A DNA stretch of 64,000 nt from an uncultured Bacteroidota bacterium (GCA_903905065.1 CAIVEW010000095.1:62001-126000), one strand, 5' to 3'. Numbered from the stretch's first letter, positions 17,001-24,781 are shown. Program-made: numbers and translations. The notes: generated by a model from the letters alone, not told the origin.

Positions 17001-19351
17001 GTGCGGGAGCTGCAGGTTTTGATATTCAAGTGAGCAACTCCGAGACTGGCGTAAACTACCAGCTTTATATTAATACACTTCCCTACGGCGCTCCGTTGCC
17101 TGGCACTACAGGGTCTGTGGTTGATTTCGGCGTGTTGGCATTCCCCGGTTCTTATTATGTAGTTGCTACAAATGCTACCACAGGTTGTATAGCCCTGATG
17201 AACGACAGCGCAACGATAGTTGTTAACCCAACACCAGGGGCTATCACCGGAGATTCGATCATATGCTCCGGTGCATCAACTATGCTGGCAGATACCTCGG
17301 TTGGCGGAATATGGAGCAGCAATGATGTTACCATTGCTGCTATAGACGCTACAGGTAATATGACAGGTATTGCTGGTGGAGTTACTACAATTACCTATGC
17401 TTTCGCAACAGGTTGTAACACAACATTACAGGTGACCATAAACCAGGCGCCGAACGCATACACAGTTACCGGTGGCGGCAGCCTTTGCGCAGGCGGAGCA
17501 GGCTATGACGTTTCCCTTAGCGGTTCTGATGGAGGCGCCACTTACCAACTGTATATTAATACACTGCCATACAGCACACCAGTAACCGGCACAGGATTGC
17601 CAATCGATTTCGGCGTCTTCAATATACCGGGTGCTTATTATGTAGTTGCTACTAATGCATCGGGCTCCTGTAATTCACTGATGATAGACAGTGCTTATAT
17701 CATCTTGAACCCATCGCCCGGCCCAATCATAGGTCTCACGAGCGTGTGTGTAAATTCATCAACAATACTCACGGATACCGCATCGGGCGGCACATGGAGT
17801 AGCTTTGACGCTACTATTGCTTCCATTGACCCCGGTGGTATGATGACGGGCATAGGTGGCGGAACCACGATCATTACTTATACATTGCCAAGCACATGCT
17901 ATGTAACCGCTGCCGTGACCGTTAATTCTCTGCCTGTGGTAGCCGCAATAACCGGAACTACCGACGAATGCGTTGGCGGCATGAACATGCTGTCTGACGC
18001 AACAACAGGGGGCGTATGGAGTAGCTCGGATGTCACGATCGCATCGGTGGATGTAACCGGTAACGTAACCGGGATAAGTGCCGGAATAGTATCCATCGCT
18101 TATTCCGTGACCGATGTGAACGGATGCGTGGGCGCTGCCACCACACCAGATACAGTGAATGTAATTCCGGTTTTGGATGCAATAAGCGGCCAAACAAGCG
18201 TTTGCGTTGGTTCCATCGCAAGCCTGGTTGATGACTCAGCTGGTGGCATTTGGAATAGCGGAGACGTAACCATTGCGACAATTGATCCTTCCACAGGTAA
18301 AGTAACTGGAGTGTCTGCAGGAACGGTGAATATTACATATGCTATTACTGGTTTGGGCGGTTGCAACGCATCTGTAACAAGCGTTGAAACCGTTAACCCT
18401 ACGCCCGTTGTTGATCCTATCATTGGCCTCAACTCCGTATGTGCTGGTTTCACAATAGTGCTTACGGACGCTACCATCGGCGGCTCATGGAGCAGCAGCG
18501 ACACGACCATTGCCACTATTGATGCAACAGGTACAGTAACCGGCATTGCGTTAGGCGGCGCTGCTATGTACTACACAGTATCTAACAGCTTCGGTTGTGT
18601 GAGTGTTGCCTTCGACAATGTAACGGTAGGTAATGCAATAACAGGAGTATCTATAATCCCAGGTGGTAATGTGACGCTTTGCGGAGGTACACCAATAAAC
18701 CTGGTAGCATCAACAACGGACACTACCCTGACTTACCAATGGTCGATAGATGGCATGAACATAGCTGGTGCCACTAATGGCAGCTACATCTCAGATACTA
18801 CCGGTCTCTTTACCGTTACTATCAACAACGGTACTTGCAGTGAAACTATCACCGGTACAACTATTATATCTCCACCACACCCAATCGTTAGCTACAACAG
18901 CACCGGCAACTACTTGTATACAGGTTCTTATGCCAGCTACCAATGGTATAAGAATGGATCAGTAATAACCGGCGCTACAAGCAGCATACTCAGCAGCCCG
19001 ACGGCTGGTGTGTATAAAGTCGAGGTGTCTGACGCAAATAGTTGCCACGTTTACTCTGGCAACTATACCATACCCGGTGGTGGTGGTGGTGGTGGAACAG
19101 GTGTAAACAACACCACATCTGATCTGAGCATCCGTGTTTATCCAAACCCGGCAACATCAATGCTTAACATCGAAGCTCCTGTGACAGTAAATGTATCTGT
19201 TATGAGCCCCGATGGGAAAGTGGTGCTGGAGCAAAAACAAGCAACCAGCATCAATGTGTCAAGCCTGGCTGATGGCCTGTACATGATCATGATCTACGAC
19301 GAGAACAATGCTCTGTTGAGGGCAGAGAAGTTTGTGAAGGTGAATAATTAA
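11072..19351 (+). CDS. Giant secreted repeat protein with Big_2-like domains and T9SS type A sorting domain
   Basis: 2759 residues. A signal peptide (MTIILASLLFCFVGNAASA) follows a short N-terminal extension; ATGs at codons 10 and 21 are other possible starts. A unique domain (about 40-188) is followed by 21 tandem modules of ~89 residues (189-2055), a Big_2-like domain, module 22, four more Big_2-like domains (GGTWSSxDxTIAxID...GxVTGI), two Ig/PKD-like segments, a heptaglycine linker and a C-terminal sorting domain (RVYPNPATSMLNIEAP ... GLYMIMIYDENN). Each module has the pattern GGGxYCxGxxGVDVxLxxSxxGxxYQLY...AGTG..LDFG.QT..GSYTVLATN..T.C..NM, with two cysteines that probably form a disulfide. 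It should be exported by T9SS and act as a surface adhesin or filament. A terminator follows. Confidence 0.93.
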   Translation: MSNVSLHRSMTIKNTKCRKAMTIILASLLFCFVGNAASAAVTVTPGSGGTNICHNSAADGTFPAYTTLGTITVAEGAAGDFSGFPATLVINAPAGWQFNTGSAPTIGTTGGDAIFTTTPAFSTTSLTIRIYTIGTASLNTVTISGLQIQPTTQSSAAGSLYASTATNIAGITTGIGGTNFGSLSETGPTVFTVAAASSGYCAGTPGVDVFLSGSQAGVTYGLYNGGTLTASSTGSGAAPFDLGVQTAGSYTVRATNGTGCTSNMLGTAAIALDPSPQLYNVAGGGNYCPGGTGVNVTLSFSDAGVNYTASNGVVTSTLGGSNAVLTFGPETSLGVYTVQAQNATTGCTATMNGSATVGLFPTPTQFTVTGATSYCASAAGVDIGLSNSAGSTTYQLYNGFATVGAPMSGSGSALDFGVHPAGSYSVLATLAPGGCTAPMLNTLVVTSNPLPNIYNVSGGGGYCSGGAGVNVVLSNSDIGINYTASDGVVSSTLPGASSALSFLETAAGTYTVQAQNATTLCTVNMTGSATVTVVPPPTQFTVTGATSYCAGGAGVDLGLSGSVSGTNYQLYNGLAAVGAAMPGTGGTIDFGMHTAGSYSVLATTVVGGCTAAMLNTLVVTTNPLPTVYNVGGGGGYCAGSTGVNITLSNSDLGINYQLYDGALPIGGTVAGTNVAPLVMGMETAGTYSVSARNPATGCTSSMNGTATAFTTPAPTVYALSGGGDYCIGGLGDDLVLNGSQIGASYQLYYGGLPQGAPMGGTGAPLDFGFQTAVGAYSVLATIGSCTTDMFGTANVSLSAPPTVFTLDGGGGYCEGGAGIPIVLNGSQVGIHYQVYSGATPVGAPVAGTGAPTLTLGFETLIGTYTVLATNPTTLCTSNMLGAATVTINPLPTAYTVGGGGNYCVGDPGVMITLSNSEVGINYQLYLGASPEAGPVNGTGALLDMGLETTAGTYTVFATNPATGCTQNMYGSASVTVNPLPLVFTISAGGSFCTGAAGVDLTLSGSQTGVRYQLYNGATATGSPINGTGGVINFGLQATAGTYSVLATSISTLCTNAMAGTATVIENPKPARFSVGGGGAYCAGGAGVDITLSNSEVGINYQLYHGDTAVGTPVAGTAIAPLDMGVETAAGVYTVFATNPVTGCTRKMKDSALIIINPLPTVYTISAGGSYCIGSPGVDLVLNGSDTGISYQLYFGAVASGSPIAGTGAALHFGFQTGVGSYSVLATNNITLCTNNMAGTANVTSNPVPLVFTISAGGSYCEGGAGVDLQLNGSEAGINYQLYYGAATVDAPVAGTGAPTLDLGFQTAEGSYTVLATNPATLCSSNMLGTATITINPLPAVYVVGGGGSFCAGDTGVHVSLSNSDLGINYQLFVGSAPIGGPIAGTGSMLDMGLETIPGVYTVSATNALTGCPQNMFGSATVVVNPLPAVFNVTGGGSYCLGGTGVDVGLDGSVAGISYQLYAAGSPVGTAMAGNGSPLDFGLQTITGAYSVIAEDTTTHCTISMNSTITVTTNPLPNVYSLSAGGGYCLDGSGIDLTLNGSDTGISYQLYYAGAALGSPMSGTGVPPIDFGFQTGAGSYYVIATNTVTGCVNNMLDTSVITILPLPNVYNVGGGGSYCFGDTGVHVTLSNSDTGVNYQLFLDGFPVGGLVAGTGIPPLDMVLETGAGDYTVFAINATTGCANNMSGDVTVSINPLPGVFNITGGGEACYGAPGVDVGLDGSAPGVSYQLYIGGVPTGSPVAGTGSALDFGLQINTGVYTVVGEDTTTHCTSDMNGIEFVIINPLPTVYNVTGSGGYCSGGTGVDVGLDNSSTGVNYQLYYGGSPIGPYIAGTGGPIDFGLQTGAGAYSVIATDTTTATLCTNNMAGSAIVTINPLPTGFNVTGGGGYCIGGAGLDVALDGSETGVLYTLFKDGFPIGTPLNGTGFALDFGIQAAAGSYYVMAGNLTTGCFNAMNDTVTIVINPLPIAYDVTGGGTMCAGAAGFDIQVSNSETGVNYQLYINTLPYGAPLPGTTGSVVDFGVLAFPGSYYVVATNATTGCIALMNDSATIVVNPTPGAITGDSIICSGASTMLADTSVGGIWSSNDVTIAAIDATGNMTGIAGGVTTITYAFATGCNTTLQVTINQAPNAYTVTGGGSLCAGGAGYDVSLSGSDGGATYQLYINTLPYSTPVTGTGLPIDFGVFNIPGAYYVVATNASGSCNSLMIDSAYIILNPSPGPIIGLTSVCVNSSTILTDTASGGTWSSFDATIASIDPGGMMTGIGGGTTIITYTLPSTCYVTAAVTVNSLPVVAAITGTTDECVGGMNMLSDATTGGVWSSSDVTIASVDVTGNVTGISAGIVSIAYSVTDVNGCVGAATTPDTVNVIPVLDAISGQTSVCVGSIASLVDDSAGGIWNSGDVTIATIDPSTGKVTGVSAGTVNITYAITGLGGCNASVTSVETVNPTPVVDPIIGLNSVCAGFTIVLTDATIGGSWSSSDTTIATIDATGTVTGIALGGAAMYYTVSNSFGCVSVAFDNVTVGNAITGVSIIPGGNVTLCGGTPINLVASTTDTTLTYQWSIDGMNIAGATNGSYISDTTGLFTVTINNGTCSETITGTTIISPPHPIVSYNSTGNYLYTGSYASYQWYKNGSVITGATSSILSSPTAGVYKVEVSDANSCHVYSGNYTIPGGGGGGGTGVNNTTSDLSIRVYPNPATSMLNIEAPVTVNVSVMSPDGKVVLEQKQATSINVSSLADGLYMIMIYDENNALLRAEKFVKVNN
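11636..17236 (+). repeat. Array of 21 tandem ~267-bp coding modules
   Basis: Modules start at about 11636 and run back to back to 17236 (5601 bp, average 266.7 bp); module 22 lies apart at about 17453-17720 behind a Big_2-like domain. Module boundaries fall at the ...NPLP-TVY/VF junction. Modules 2-3 and 4-5, 8-9 and 13-14, and 14-15 and 17-18 resemble each other as blocks, so the array grew by duplication of groups. Synonymous sites have diverged widely, so the copies are not recent. Confidence 0.9.
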
Positions 19352-19366
19352 TAAATGGTTTTAGAG

Positions 19367-19399
19367 AAAAAGCCGCCTTGGAAACAAGGCGGCTTTTTT
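19367..19399 (+). terminator. Strong terminator of the giant repeat protein gene
   Basis: AAAAAGCCGCCTTG / CAAGGCGGCTTTTT, a perfect 14-bp stem with a GAAA tetraloop and a T run, 15 bp after the stop codon. Confidence 0.9.
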
Positions 19400-19482
19400 A
19401 TTGCCTGGAACACAACTGAAGTAAAGAGTCGGTAGAATAGTGCGTGTTCAACGCCGGAGAAGATACGCTCCAAAACATTAAA

Positions 19483-19513
19483 GGCGTACCAGGCATTAAA
19501 CCATTGGTACGCC
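19483..19513 (-). terminator. Probable terminator of the rfbBA operon
   Basis: GGCGTACCA / TGGTACGCC is a perfect 9-bp stem with a 13-nt loop. On the minus strand it is followed by TTTAATGTTTT. It lies about 60 bp past the rfbA stop codon. Confidence 0.5.
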
Positions 19514-19574
19514 ATCATTATGTACTAAGTCGAGGGTATGTTTTCCAGGGAAGCCCCTTTAGGGGTTCGGGTTA

Positions 19575-20441
19575 TTATATATGCCCGATTAGTTTTTTCA
19601 GATAGGCGCCGTAACCACTCTTCATGTACATGGTGGCCAATTTCTCCATTTGCTCATCACCTATCCAGCCATTGCGGTAAGCGATCTCCTCAATGCAGCC
19701 TATTTTAAGGCCCTGTCTTTTTTCTATGACTTCAATGAACTCACCGGCTTCGATCAGGGAATCGAATGTGCCGGTATCCAGCCATGCGGTCCCCCGGTCC
19801 AGCACACCTACTTCGAGCTTTCCTTTTTCGAGATAGACCCTGTTTACGTCGGTTATTTCCAGTTCACCGCGATGCGAAGGCTTGATGGCTTTCGAGATCG
19901 CCACTACATCGTTATCATAAAAATACAGCCCGGGTACTGCATAATTTGACTTAGGCTTTTCCGGTTTTTCCTCGATGCTCAGCACCCGGTTACTTTTATC
20001 AAACTCCACTACTCCGTATCTTTCCGGATCCTGCACCTGGTAAGCGAATACTACCGCACCATCTGGATTTGCTTTTTTCTTCAGCAGCGTGCCCATTCCG
20101 GAACCATAAAATATATTATCGCCAAGCACCAGCGCAGCCGGGTCTTTGCCAATAAAGTCTGCCCCCAGGATAAATGCCTGCGCCAGGCCCTCTGGTTTCG
20201 GCTGTACAATATATTCGAAACGGCAGCCAATAGATGAACCATCGCCCAGCAGCTTTTTAAATGCCGGCTGGTCTTCAGGAGTGGTGATTATGAGTATCTC
20301 ATTGATACCCGCAAGCATCAATGTCGACAATGGATAATACACCATCGGCTTATCGTATACCGGCATAAGCTGCTTGCTTACTGCAATGGTCAACGGGTAC
20401 AAACGAGTGCCGGAGCCGCCGGCTAAAATTATCCCTTTCAT
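19575..20441 (-). CDS. rfbA: Glucose-1-phosphate thymidylyltransferase
   Basis: 288 residues, the usual length. Makes dTDP-glucose, the first step to dTDP-rhamnose and related sugars. [18 protein letters not shown] carries the G-G-x-G-T-R-L nucleotide loop; K[14 protein letters not shown], [23 protein letters not shown] and [10 protein letters not shown] are family blocks. It follows rfbB on the same strand, but the two are separated by 482 bp holding the inverted-repeat cassette; the repeat array comes within 4 bp of the start codon, so translation signals of rfbA now lie inside repeat DNA. Confidence 0.97.
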   Translation of the reverse strand: MKGIILAGGSGTRLYPLTIAVSKQLMPVYDKPMVYYPLSTLMLAGINEILIITTPEDQPAFKKLLGDGSSIGCRFEYIVQPKPEGLAQAFILGADFIGKDPAALVLGDNIFYGSGMGTLLKKKANPDGAVVFAYQVQDPERYGVVEFDKSNRVLSIEEKPEKPKSNYAVPGLYFYDNDVVAISKAIKPSHRGELEITDVNRVYLEKGKLEVGVLDRGTAWLDTGTFDSLIEAGEFIEVIEKRQGLKIGCIEEIAYRNGWIGDEQMEKLATMYMKSGYGAYLKKLIGHI

Positions 20442-20445
20442 TATA

Positions 20446-20484
20446 AAGTCGTAAGTCGTAAGTCGTAAGTCGTAAGTCTGCGAA
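20446..20484. repeat. Tandem AAGTCGT repeat (left arm of the cassette)
   Basis: Four perfect copies of AAGTCGT plus AAGTCTGCGAA. Positions 20461-20484 form a 24-of-24 inverted match with 20902-20925. The array sits directly before the rfbA start codon. Confidence 0.85.
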
Positions 20485-20925
20485 TAAATGTGGGCTATTA
20501 TTTCTTTGCAATTGATTTTATCAGTCCCCTAATTATTCTCGATATTTCGTCTAACTGCTCTACGAGTTTCTGTTTTTTATCGTTAGTAATATAATTTACA
20601 CGTTCTGCCAGGTACAACATCGATTTGGTTTCACTCGCGGAACCTAACGCAATGTACAAAAAACGTGAAAAGTCAGCATCAGAACTTCTGTCAAAACCTT
20701 CAGCAATATTATTGGAGATTGAAACTACCGCATTACAAATCTGATCCCTAAAGCCAAAATTTCTATGTTCACCAAATTCGGTCAAATCTCATAAGCCAAG
20801 TCCTGGGCCTTTTGCCATGCAATAATATCTTCAAACTTTTGGATAACCATAAAAGAGCGTTTCGTATGTTAGCAAATGGCCTTCACTCTCTTGTCTATAG
20901 TTTCGCAGACTTACGACTTACGACT
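20461..20925. mobile_element. Inverted-repeat-flanked cassette carrying a four-helix-bundle gene
   Basis: Perfect 24-bp inverted repeats AGTCGTAAGTCGTAAGTCTGCGAA (20461-20484 and complement of 20902-20925) enclose 417 bp whose only gene is a broken four-helix-bundle/S23-like protein. The right arm overlaps the TAG stop of rfbB, and the left arm touches rfbA, so the cassette occupies exactly the gap of an otherwise compact rfbB-rfbA pair. No transposase is present, so mobility would need a trans-acting enzyme. The ~465-bp RNA could fold back on its arms, as intervening sequences of 23S rRNA do (inference). Confidence 0.5.
20498..20850 (-). pseudogene. Four-helix-bundle protein (23S rRNA intervening-sequence protein family), frameshifted
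   Basis: The track ORF (95 residues, from a TTG) has the family core AVVSISNNIAEGFDRSSDADFSRFLYIALGS but lacks the N-terminal helix. That helix is found upstream in another frame, from ATG at 20850: MVIQKFEDIIAWQKAQDLAYEI followed by TGA. A one-base loss near 20784 would join the two into a normal ~116-residue protein (...LAYEI-x-LTEFGEHRNFGFRDQ...). These proteins bind RNA or other nucleic acid by inference and are often encoded in mobile or intervening elements. Here the gene lies inside the inverted-repeat cassette. A ribosomal frameshift or sequencing error is possible but less likely. Confidence 0.75.
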
Positions 20926-21970
20926 AATACTGATTCTCGTAATATTTTTGATAGTTGCCCGAAGTAACATGATTCAGCCACTCTTCATTAGCAAGATACC
21001 AGTCTATGGTTTTGCTTAGGCCCTCCTCAAAAGTTACAGAGGGATACCAGCCAAGTTCCTTATTGATCTTGTTAGCATCTATAGCATAACGGCGGTCGTG
21101 GCCGGGGCGGTCTTTGATGTAGGTGATGAGTTTTTCTGACTCACCGGGAGAGCGCCCCAGTTTCTCATCCATTTCCTTACAAAGCAGTTTTACAAGTTCT
21201 ATGTTCTGCCATTCGTTAAAGCCACCAATGTTGTACGTTTCGCCATTCCTGCCGCCATGAAATACCATATCGATGGCACGGGCATGATCTACGACATAGA
21301 GCCAGTCACGGGTGTATTTGCCATCGCCGTAAACAGGCAGTGGCTTATTGTTGCAGATATTGTTGATGAACAGCGGTATTAGCTTCTCTGGAAAATGATT
21401 TGGGCCATAATTATTAGAACAGTTTGTGATCACAAAAGGCAGATCATAGGTATTGCCATATGCACGAACCAGATGATCAGACGCAGCCTTGGATGCGGAA
21501 TATGGAGATTGCGGATCGTAGGGGGTTGTTTCCAGGAAAAAACCTTCGGCGCCTAATGACCCGTAAACTTCATCAGTCGAAACATGATAGAAACGTTTAC
21601 CGGCCAGATTGCCTTTCCACGCTGCACGGGCCGCATTGAGCAGGTTGGCGGTACCCATAACATTGGTCTTAATAAATGCATTTGGGTCAGTTATCGATCT
21701 ATCCACGTGGCTTTCTGCTGCGAGGTGTATAACGCCGTCAAAGCCATACTTTTTAAAAAGGCTTTCGATACGGTCGGCCTCAGTGATATCTGCTTTTTCG
21801 AAAGTATAGTTAGGGGAATTTTCAATGTCCTTAAGGTTTTCCAGGTTGCCTGCGTAGGTAAGGGCATCCAGGTTTACGATCTTATAATCCGGGTATTTAG
21901 TAACAAACAACCGTACTACATGAGAGCCAATAAATCCAGCTCCGCCTGTAATGAGCAACGTTTTTTTCAT
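20924..21970 (-). CDS. rfbB: dTDP-glucose 4,6-dehydratase
   Basis: 348 residues, extended short-chain dehydrogenase. NAD loop GGAGFIGSHVVRLF; active-site block HVSTDEVYGSLG; YSASKAASDHLVRAYG gives the catalytic Y-x3-K; NNYGPNHFPEKLIPLFI is typical of RmlB. Converts dTDP-glucose to dTDP-4-keto-6-deoxyglucose. It is upstream of rfbA in the same direction. Its stop codon lies inside the right arm of the inverted-repeat cassette. Confidence 0.97.
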   Translation of the reverse strand: MKKTLLITGGAGFIGSHVVRLFVTKYPDYKIVNLDALTYAGNLENLKDIENSPNYTFEKADITEADRIESLFKKYGFDGVIHLAAESHVDRSITDPNAFIKTNVMGTANLLNAARAAWKGNLAGKRFYHVSTDEVYGSLGAEGFFLETTPYDPQSPYSASKAASDHLVRAYGNTYDLPFVITNCSNNYGPNHFPEKLIPLFINNICNNKPLPVYGDGKYTRDWLYVVDHARAIDMVFHGGRNGETYNIGGFNEWQNIELVKLLCKEMDEKLGRSPGESEKLITYIKDRPGHDRRYAIDANKINKELGWYPSVTFEEGLSKTIDWYLANEEWLNHVTSGNYQKYYENQY

Positions 21971-22027
21971 GCAGCGAAAATAGTTTATTATTTTAATAGA
22001 GTAAGTGAAGGTGCCAAATTTCGCTTT

Positions 22028-23065
22028 TTACTTTTGATATTTATTTTTATAAATGCTGTCTAAAATAATTTTCGCAACCTGCGGGCGGTAATGGTAGCTT
22101 TCGTAATAATTATAAACGTTGTTAGTAATGAAATTTACTCCGGAAAAGTCGAAGACATGCTCTTTGCCAAAAATGGCATACAGAATATCTAGATCCTTTT
22201 TATTTATTTTCACCTGATTATACAGTGGACTGATGACGATCTGGTATGATGTACTATCTTCTGTAAGTTCCCTTTTTATTCCGTTCAGAATATTCAGTTG
22301 TTTGGGGCCTATGACCGGATCAAAATAATGCTCTACTGTTGTATCCCTTGCAGGAAAAAGGTTGGCTCTTGCGCTATAAAAAGAGTCCCTGTTGCTGGCT
22401 ATTTGCTGTTCAAAACCCACATATTTCACTTCATTGATAGCGAGATCATACTGACGGGTGTCACGGGCAATACAAAGCGTATTGCTGTTCAGGGGGACTT
22501 CATAAGCCGGATTGAGGGCGTGTCGGAGCAGGTAGCTGATATAGTCTTTAAAAAACTGGGGGTCGGCATATGCCTTGAAAAAAGTCGCCTGGAATGTCCA
22601 TTTGCTCTCGCCCGATACCGCAGGGTCCATGATATAAATGTGCCCGGGGTTATTTTCTACTTTTGATAAAATATCGTCGTCCAAAATGAAAAGCGCATTT
22701 TTAATACGCATGCCATGTTTCCTGATGAACGTTACATTTTTCCCGATTGCATAGAGGCTTTCACAGGACCCATCAAAATGGAAGCACTTGTCGGAATTAA
22801 TATATTTTCTCCAGTCGCTTATCCAGAAATTGCAGGACCTTGAATTACCAAATATGTAGGAGTCGTACTGGTATTTTTTATAGTTGTCTAAAAATATGTG
22901 GGTGGTTGCGACGTCTTTATCAAGGTAAATAAAATAAGGCTTTCCTGACTTTGAATAAACATCATAATGATACAGTACCTTAAAGGGGTCGTTTATAAAA
23001 TAAACGGCCACAAACGTGATCGGCAAGAGTAAAATGACACCTAATTTCAGCAAAAAAACTTTCAT
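22028..23065 (-). CDS. Membrane-anchored SGNH-like protein paired with the MBOAT acyltransferase
   Basis: 345 residues; an N-terminal membrane segment (LGVILLLPITFVAVYFIN) and a periplasmic domain. SYIFGNSRSCNFW resembles the G-N/D-S block I of SGNH hydrolases, and a late histidine lies in YESYHYRPQVA, but I cannot show a full catalytic triad. It starts 2 bp after the MBOAT stop codon, so the two are cotranscribed and probably transfer acetyl or other acyl groups to an extracellular glycan, as AlgI-AlgJ/X type pairs do (inference). No closer family is recognised. Confidence 0.65.
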   Translation of the reverse strand: MKVFLLKLGVILLLPITFVAVYFINDPFKVLYHYDVYSKSGKPYFIYLDKDVATTHIFLDNYKKYQYDSYIFGNSRSCNFWISDWRKYINSDKCFHFDGSCESLYAIGKNVTFIRKHGMRIKNALFILDDDILSKVENNPGHIYIMDPAVSGESKWTFQATFFKAYADPQFFKDYISYLLRHALNPAYEVPLNSNTLCIARDTRQYDLAINEVKYVGFEQQIASNRDSFYSARANLFPARDTTVEHYFDPVIGPKQLNILNGIKRELTEDSTSYQIVISPLYNQVKINKKDLDILYAIFGKEHVFDFSGVNFITNNVYNYYESYHYRPQVAKIILDSIYKNKYQK

Positions 23066-23067
23066 AC

Positions 23068-24531
23068 CTAAAATTGAAAATAAATAAACTGGTGCTTTTC
23101 AAAAACGCCGTAAAAGTAAATACACAATAGGCCGGCGAAATACAATGACCATCGAACATAATACGGCTTGTCGCTAAACGTTTTTTCCAGTTTGTATTTT
23201 GCCTGGACAATATGTGCAACCTCCAAAAAAATGATCACCGCAAAACAATTAATAATACCATAAGTGGGTGGCAGATTTAAAGAGGCTGCACTTTTAGCAG
23301 ATATGGCTTTTGCCATCTCCCGTGGAACTGTCCCGAGCTTTTTAATAATAAAAAAAGCGGTTTTCAGGCTAGCTGCCCGGAAAAATATCCAAGCGAACGC
23401 AACTAAAACGAAGGTGGTCGTTACATCAATAAAATTGTTTAGCCAGTGGATATTCGTAACACCACTCTTCTCCGCAATTTTTTTTCGTGCATTTCTGATA
23501 GCAAGCGCAAAAACAAGGTAAAACCCATGCAACGCACCCCAGGCTATAAACGTCCAGTTTGCACCGTGCCAGAAACCGCTTACCAGGAAAACAAAAAACA
23601 GGTTGAAATATAGCCTGGGAACCGATACGCGGTTACCGCCAAGAGAAATATAAAGATAATCTTTGAACCAGGTGGAAAGCGAGATATGCCATCGTTTCCA
23701 AAACTCGGAAACGCTGCGTGAGTGATAGGGCATATTGAAATTGGTCATCAACTTAAAACCCATGACCCTCGCCGCACCTATAGCGATGTCGGAATAACCG
23801 GAGAAATCGCAGAAGATCTGGAAAGTGAAAAAGATAACCGCCAATGCTATACCTATACCTGAATTGCTGCCGGGGTGATCAAAGATAGGGTCAACCACTT
23901 TGGCAAGACGGTCGGCGATCACCACTTTTTTCAGCATGCCCCACATCATGAGGCGCAACCCACCCACTGCGTTATCGTAGTCAAAATGATGCCGTGCATG
24001 AAACTGGTGCAGCAGGTTCTGCGGGCGCTCAATAGGACCGGCTACAAGCTGGGGATAGAACATTACATATAGCGCATAGATACCAAAGTGCCTTTCTGCC
24101 TTTTGGTTTCCGCGGTATACTTCTATCGTATAGCTCATAGCCTGGAATGTGTGGAAGGACAGGCCAATTGGCAGAAGTATTTTCAATAGCGGAATACTGC
24201 TGCCGGCGTTTGTAAGGTGCAATAAATGATTGATGTTGCCGGCGAAAAAATTAAAATATTTAAAAACAGACAGTACCCCCACATTGGCAACAATAGAAAG
24301 TATCAGAAACATTTTGCGCCTTTGTCCCGTGGCATTTTCGATCATTATGCCAGCTATATAGTCAATAATGATCGTTGCAAAAAGTATGACTATGTATATG
24401 GGCACGAATGCCATATAAAAAACGCAGCTTGCTACGAGTAAGTGAAACCACCGCAGCTTATGTGGCAGCAGAAAATAAATAACGGTGACTATAGGGAAGA
24501 ATAGTAAAAATTGAAAGGAATTAAAAAGCAT
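23068..24531 (-). CDS. MBOAT-family membrane-bound O-acyltransferase (AlgI/DltB-like)
   Basis: 487 residues with about ten hydrophobic segments. MLFNSFQFLLFFPIVTVIYFLLP is the classic start of the AlgI-like group. Conserved blocks are FFPQLVAGPIERPQNLL-like (MFYPQLVAGPIERPQ), FCDFSGYSDIAIGAARVMG, EFWKRWHISLSTWFKDYLYISLGG and the invariant histidine in SGFWHGANWTFIAWGALHG. It moves acyl groups across the inner membrane onto a glycan. It is cotranscribed with the SGNH-like gene and lies next to rfbBA, so a deoxysugar-containing surface polysaccharide is a likely target (inference). Confidence 0.93.
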   Translation of the reverse strand: MLFNSFQFLLFFPIVTVIYFLLPHKLRWFHLLVASCVFYMAFVPIYIVILFATIIIDYIAGIMIENATGQRRKMFLILSIVANVGVLSVFKYFNFFAGNINHLLHLTNAGSSIPLLKILLPIGLSFHTFQAMSYTIEVYRGNQKAERHFGIYALYVMFYPQLVAGPIERPQNLLHQFHARHHFDYDNAVGGLRLMMWGMLKKVVIADRLAKVVDPIFDHPGSNSGIGIALAVIFFTFQIFCDFSGYSDIAIGAARVMGFKLMTNFNMPYHSRSVSEFWKRWHISLSTWFKDYLYISLGGNRVSVPRLYFNLFFVFLVSGFWHGANWTFIAWGALHGFYLVFALAIRNARKKIAEKSGVTNIHWLNNFIDVTTTFVLVAFAWIFFRAASLKTAFFIIKKLGTVPREMAKAISAKSAASLNLPPTYGIINCFAVIIFLEVAHIVQAKYKLEKTFSDKPYYVRWSLYFAGLLCIYFYGVFEKHQFIYFQF

Positions 24532-24781
24532 ACAATAAAATTCTCCCTAAATAAGTGTAATAATTGTTCTACGCAGCAATCTGCAATTATCGGAAAGCCG
24601 CTAACGTTCAAAATGCACTTCATAAAACCTTGCGGAGTCTAAATGCTCACCAGGATGCAGAAAATACAAATTGGCATGATCTCAGCGCTTAGTGACCGCC
24701 TTGCTTTTCTTGAAAATAATCCAAAAACAGCAGCAGCACTACTAACCAAAGATACAAAACTTCAAACCTCAACTAAACACC

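Noticed and set aside
11636-17236. CRISPR-like regular repeat spacing
   Set aside because: The period (~267 bp) is a coding module with an open frame; repeats are imperfect and too long, and there are no cas genes.
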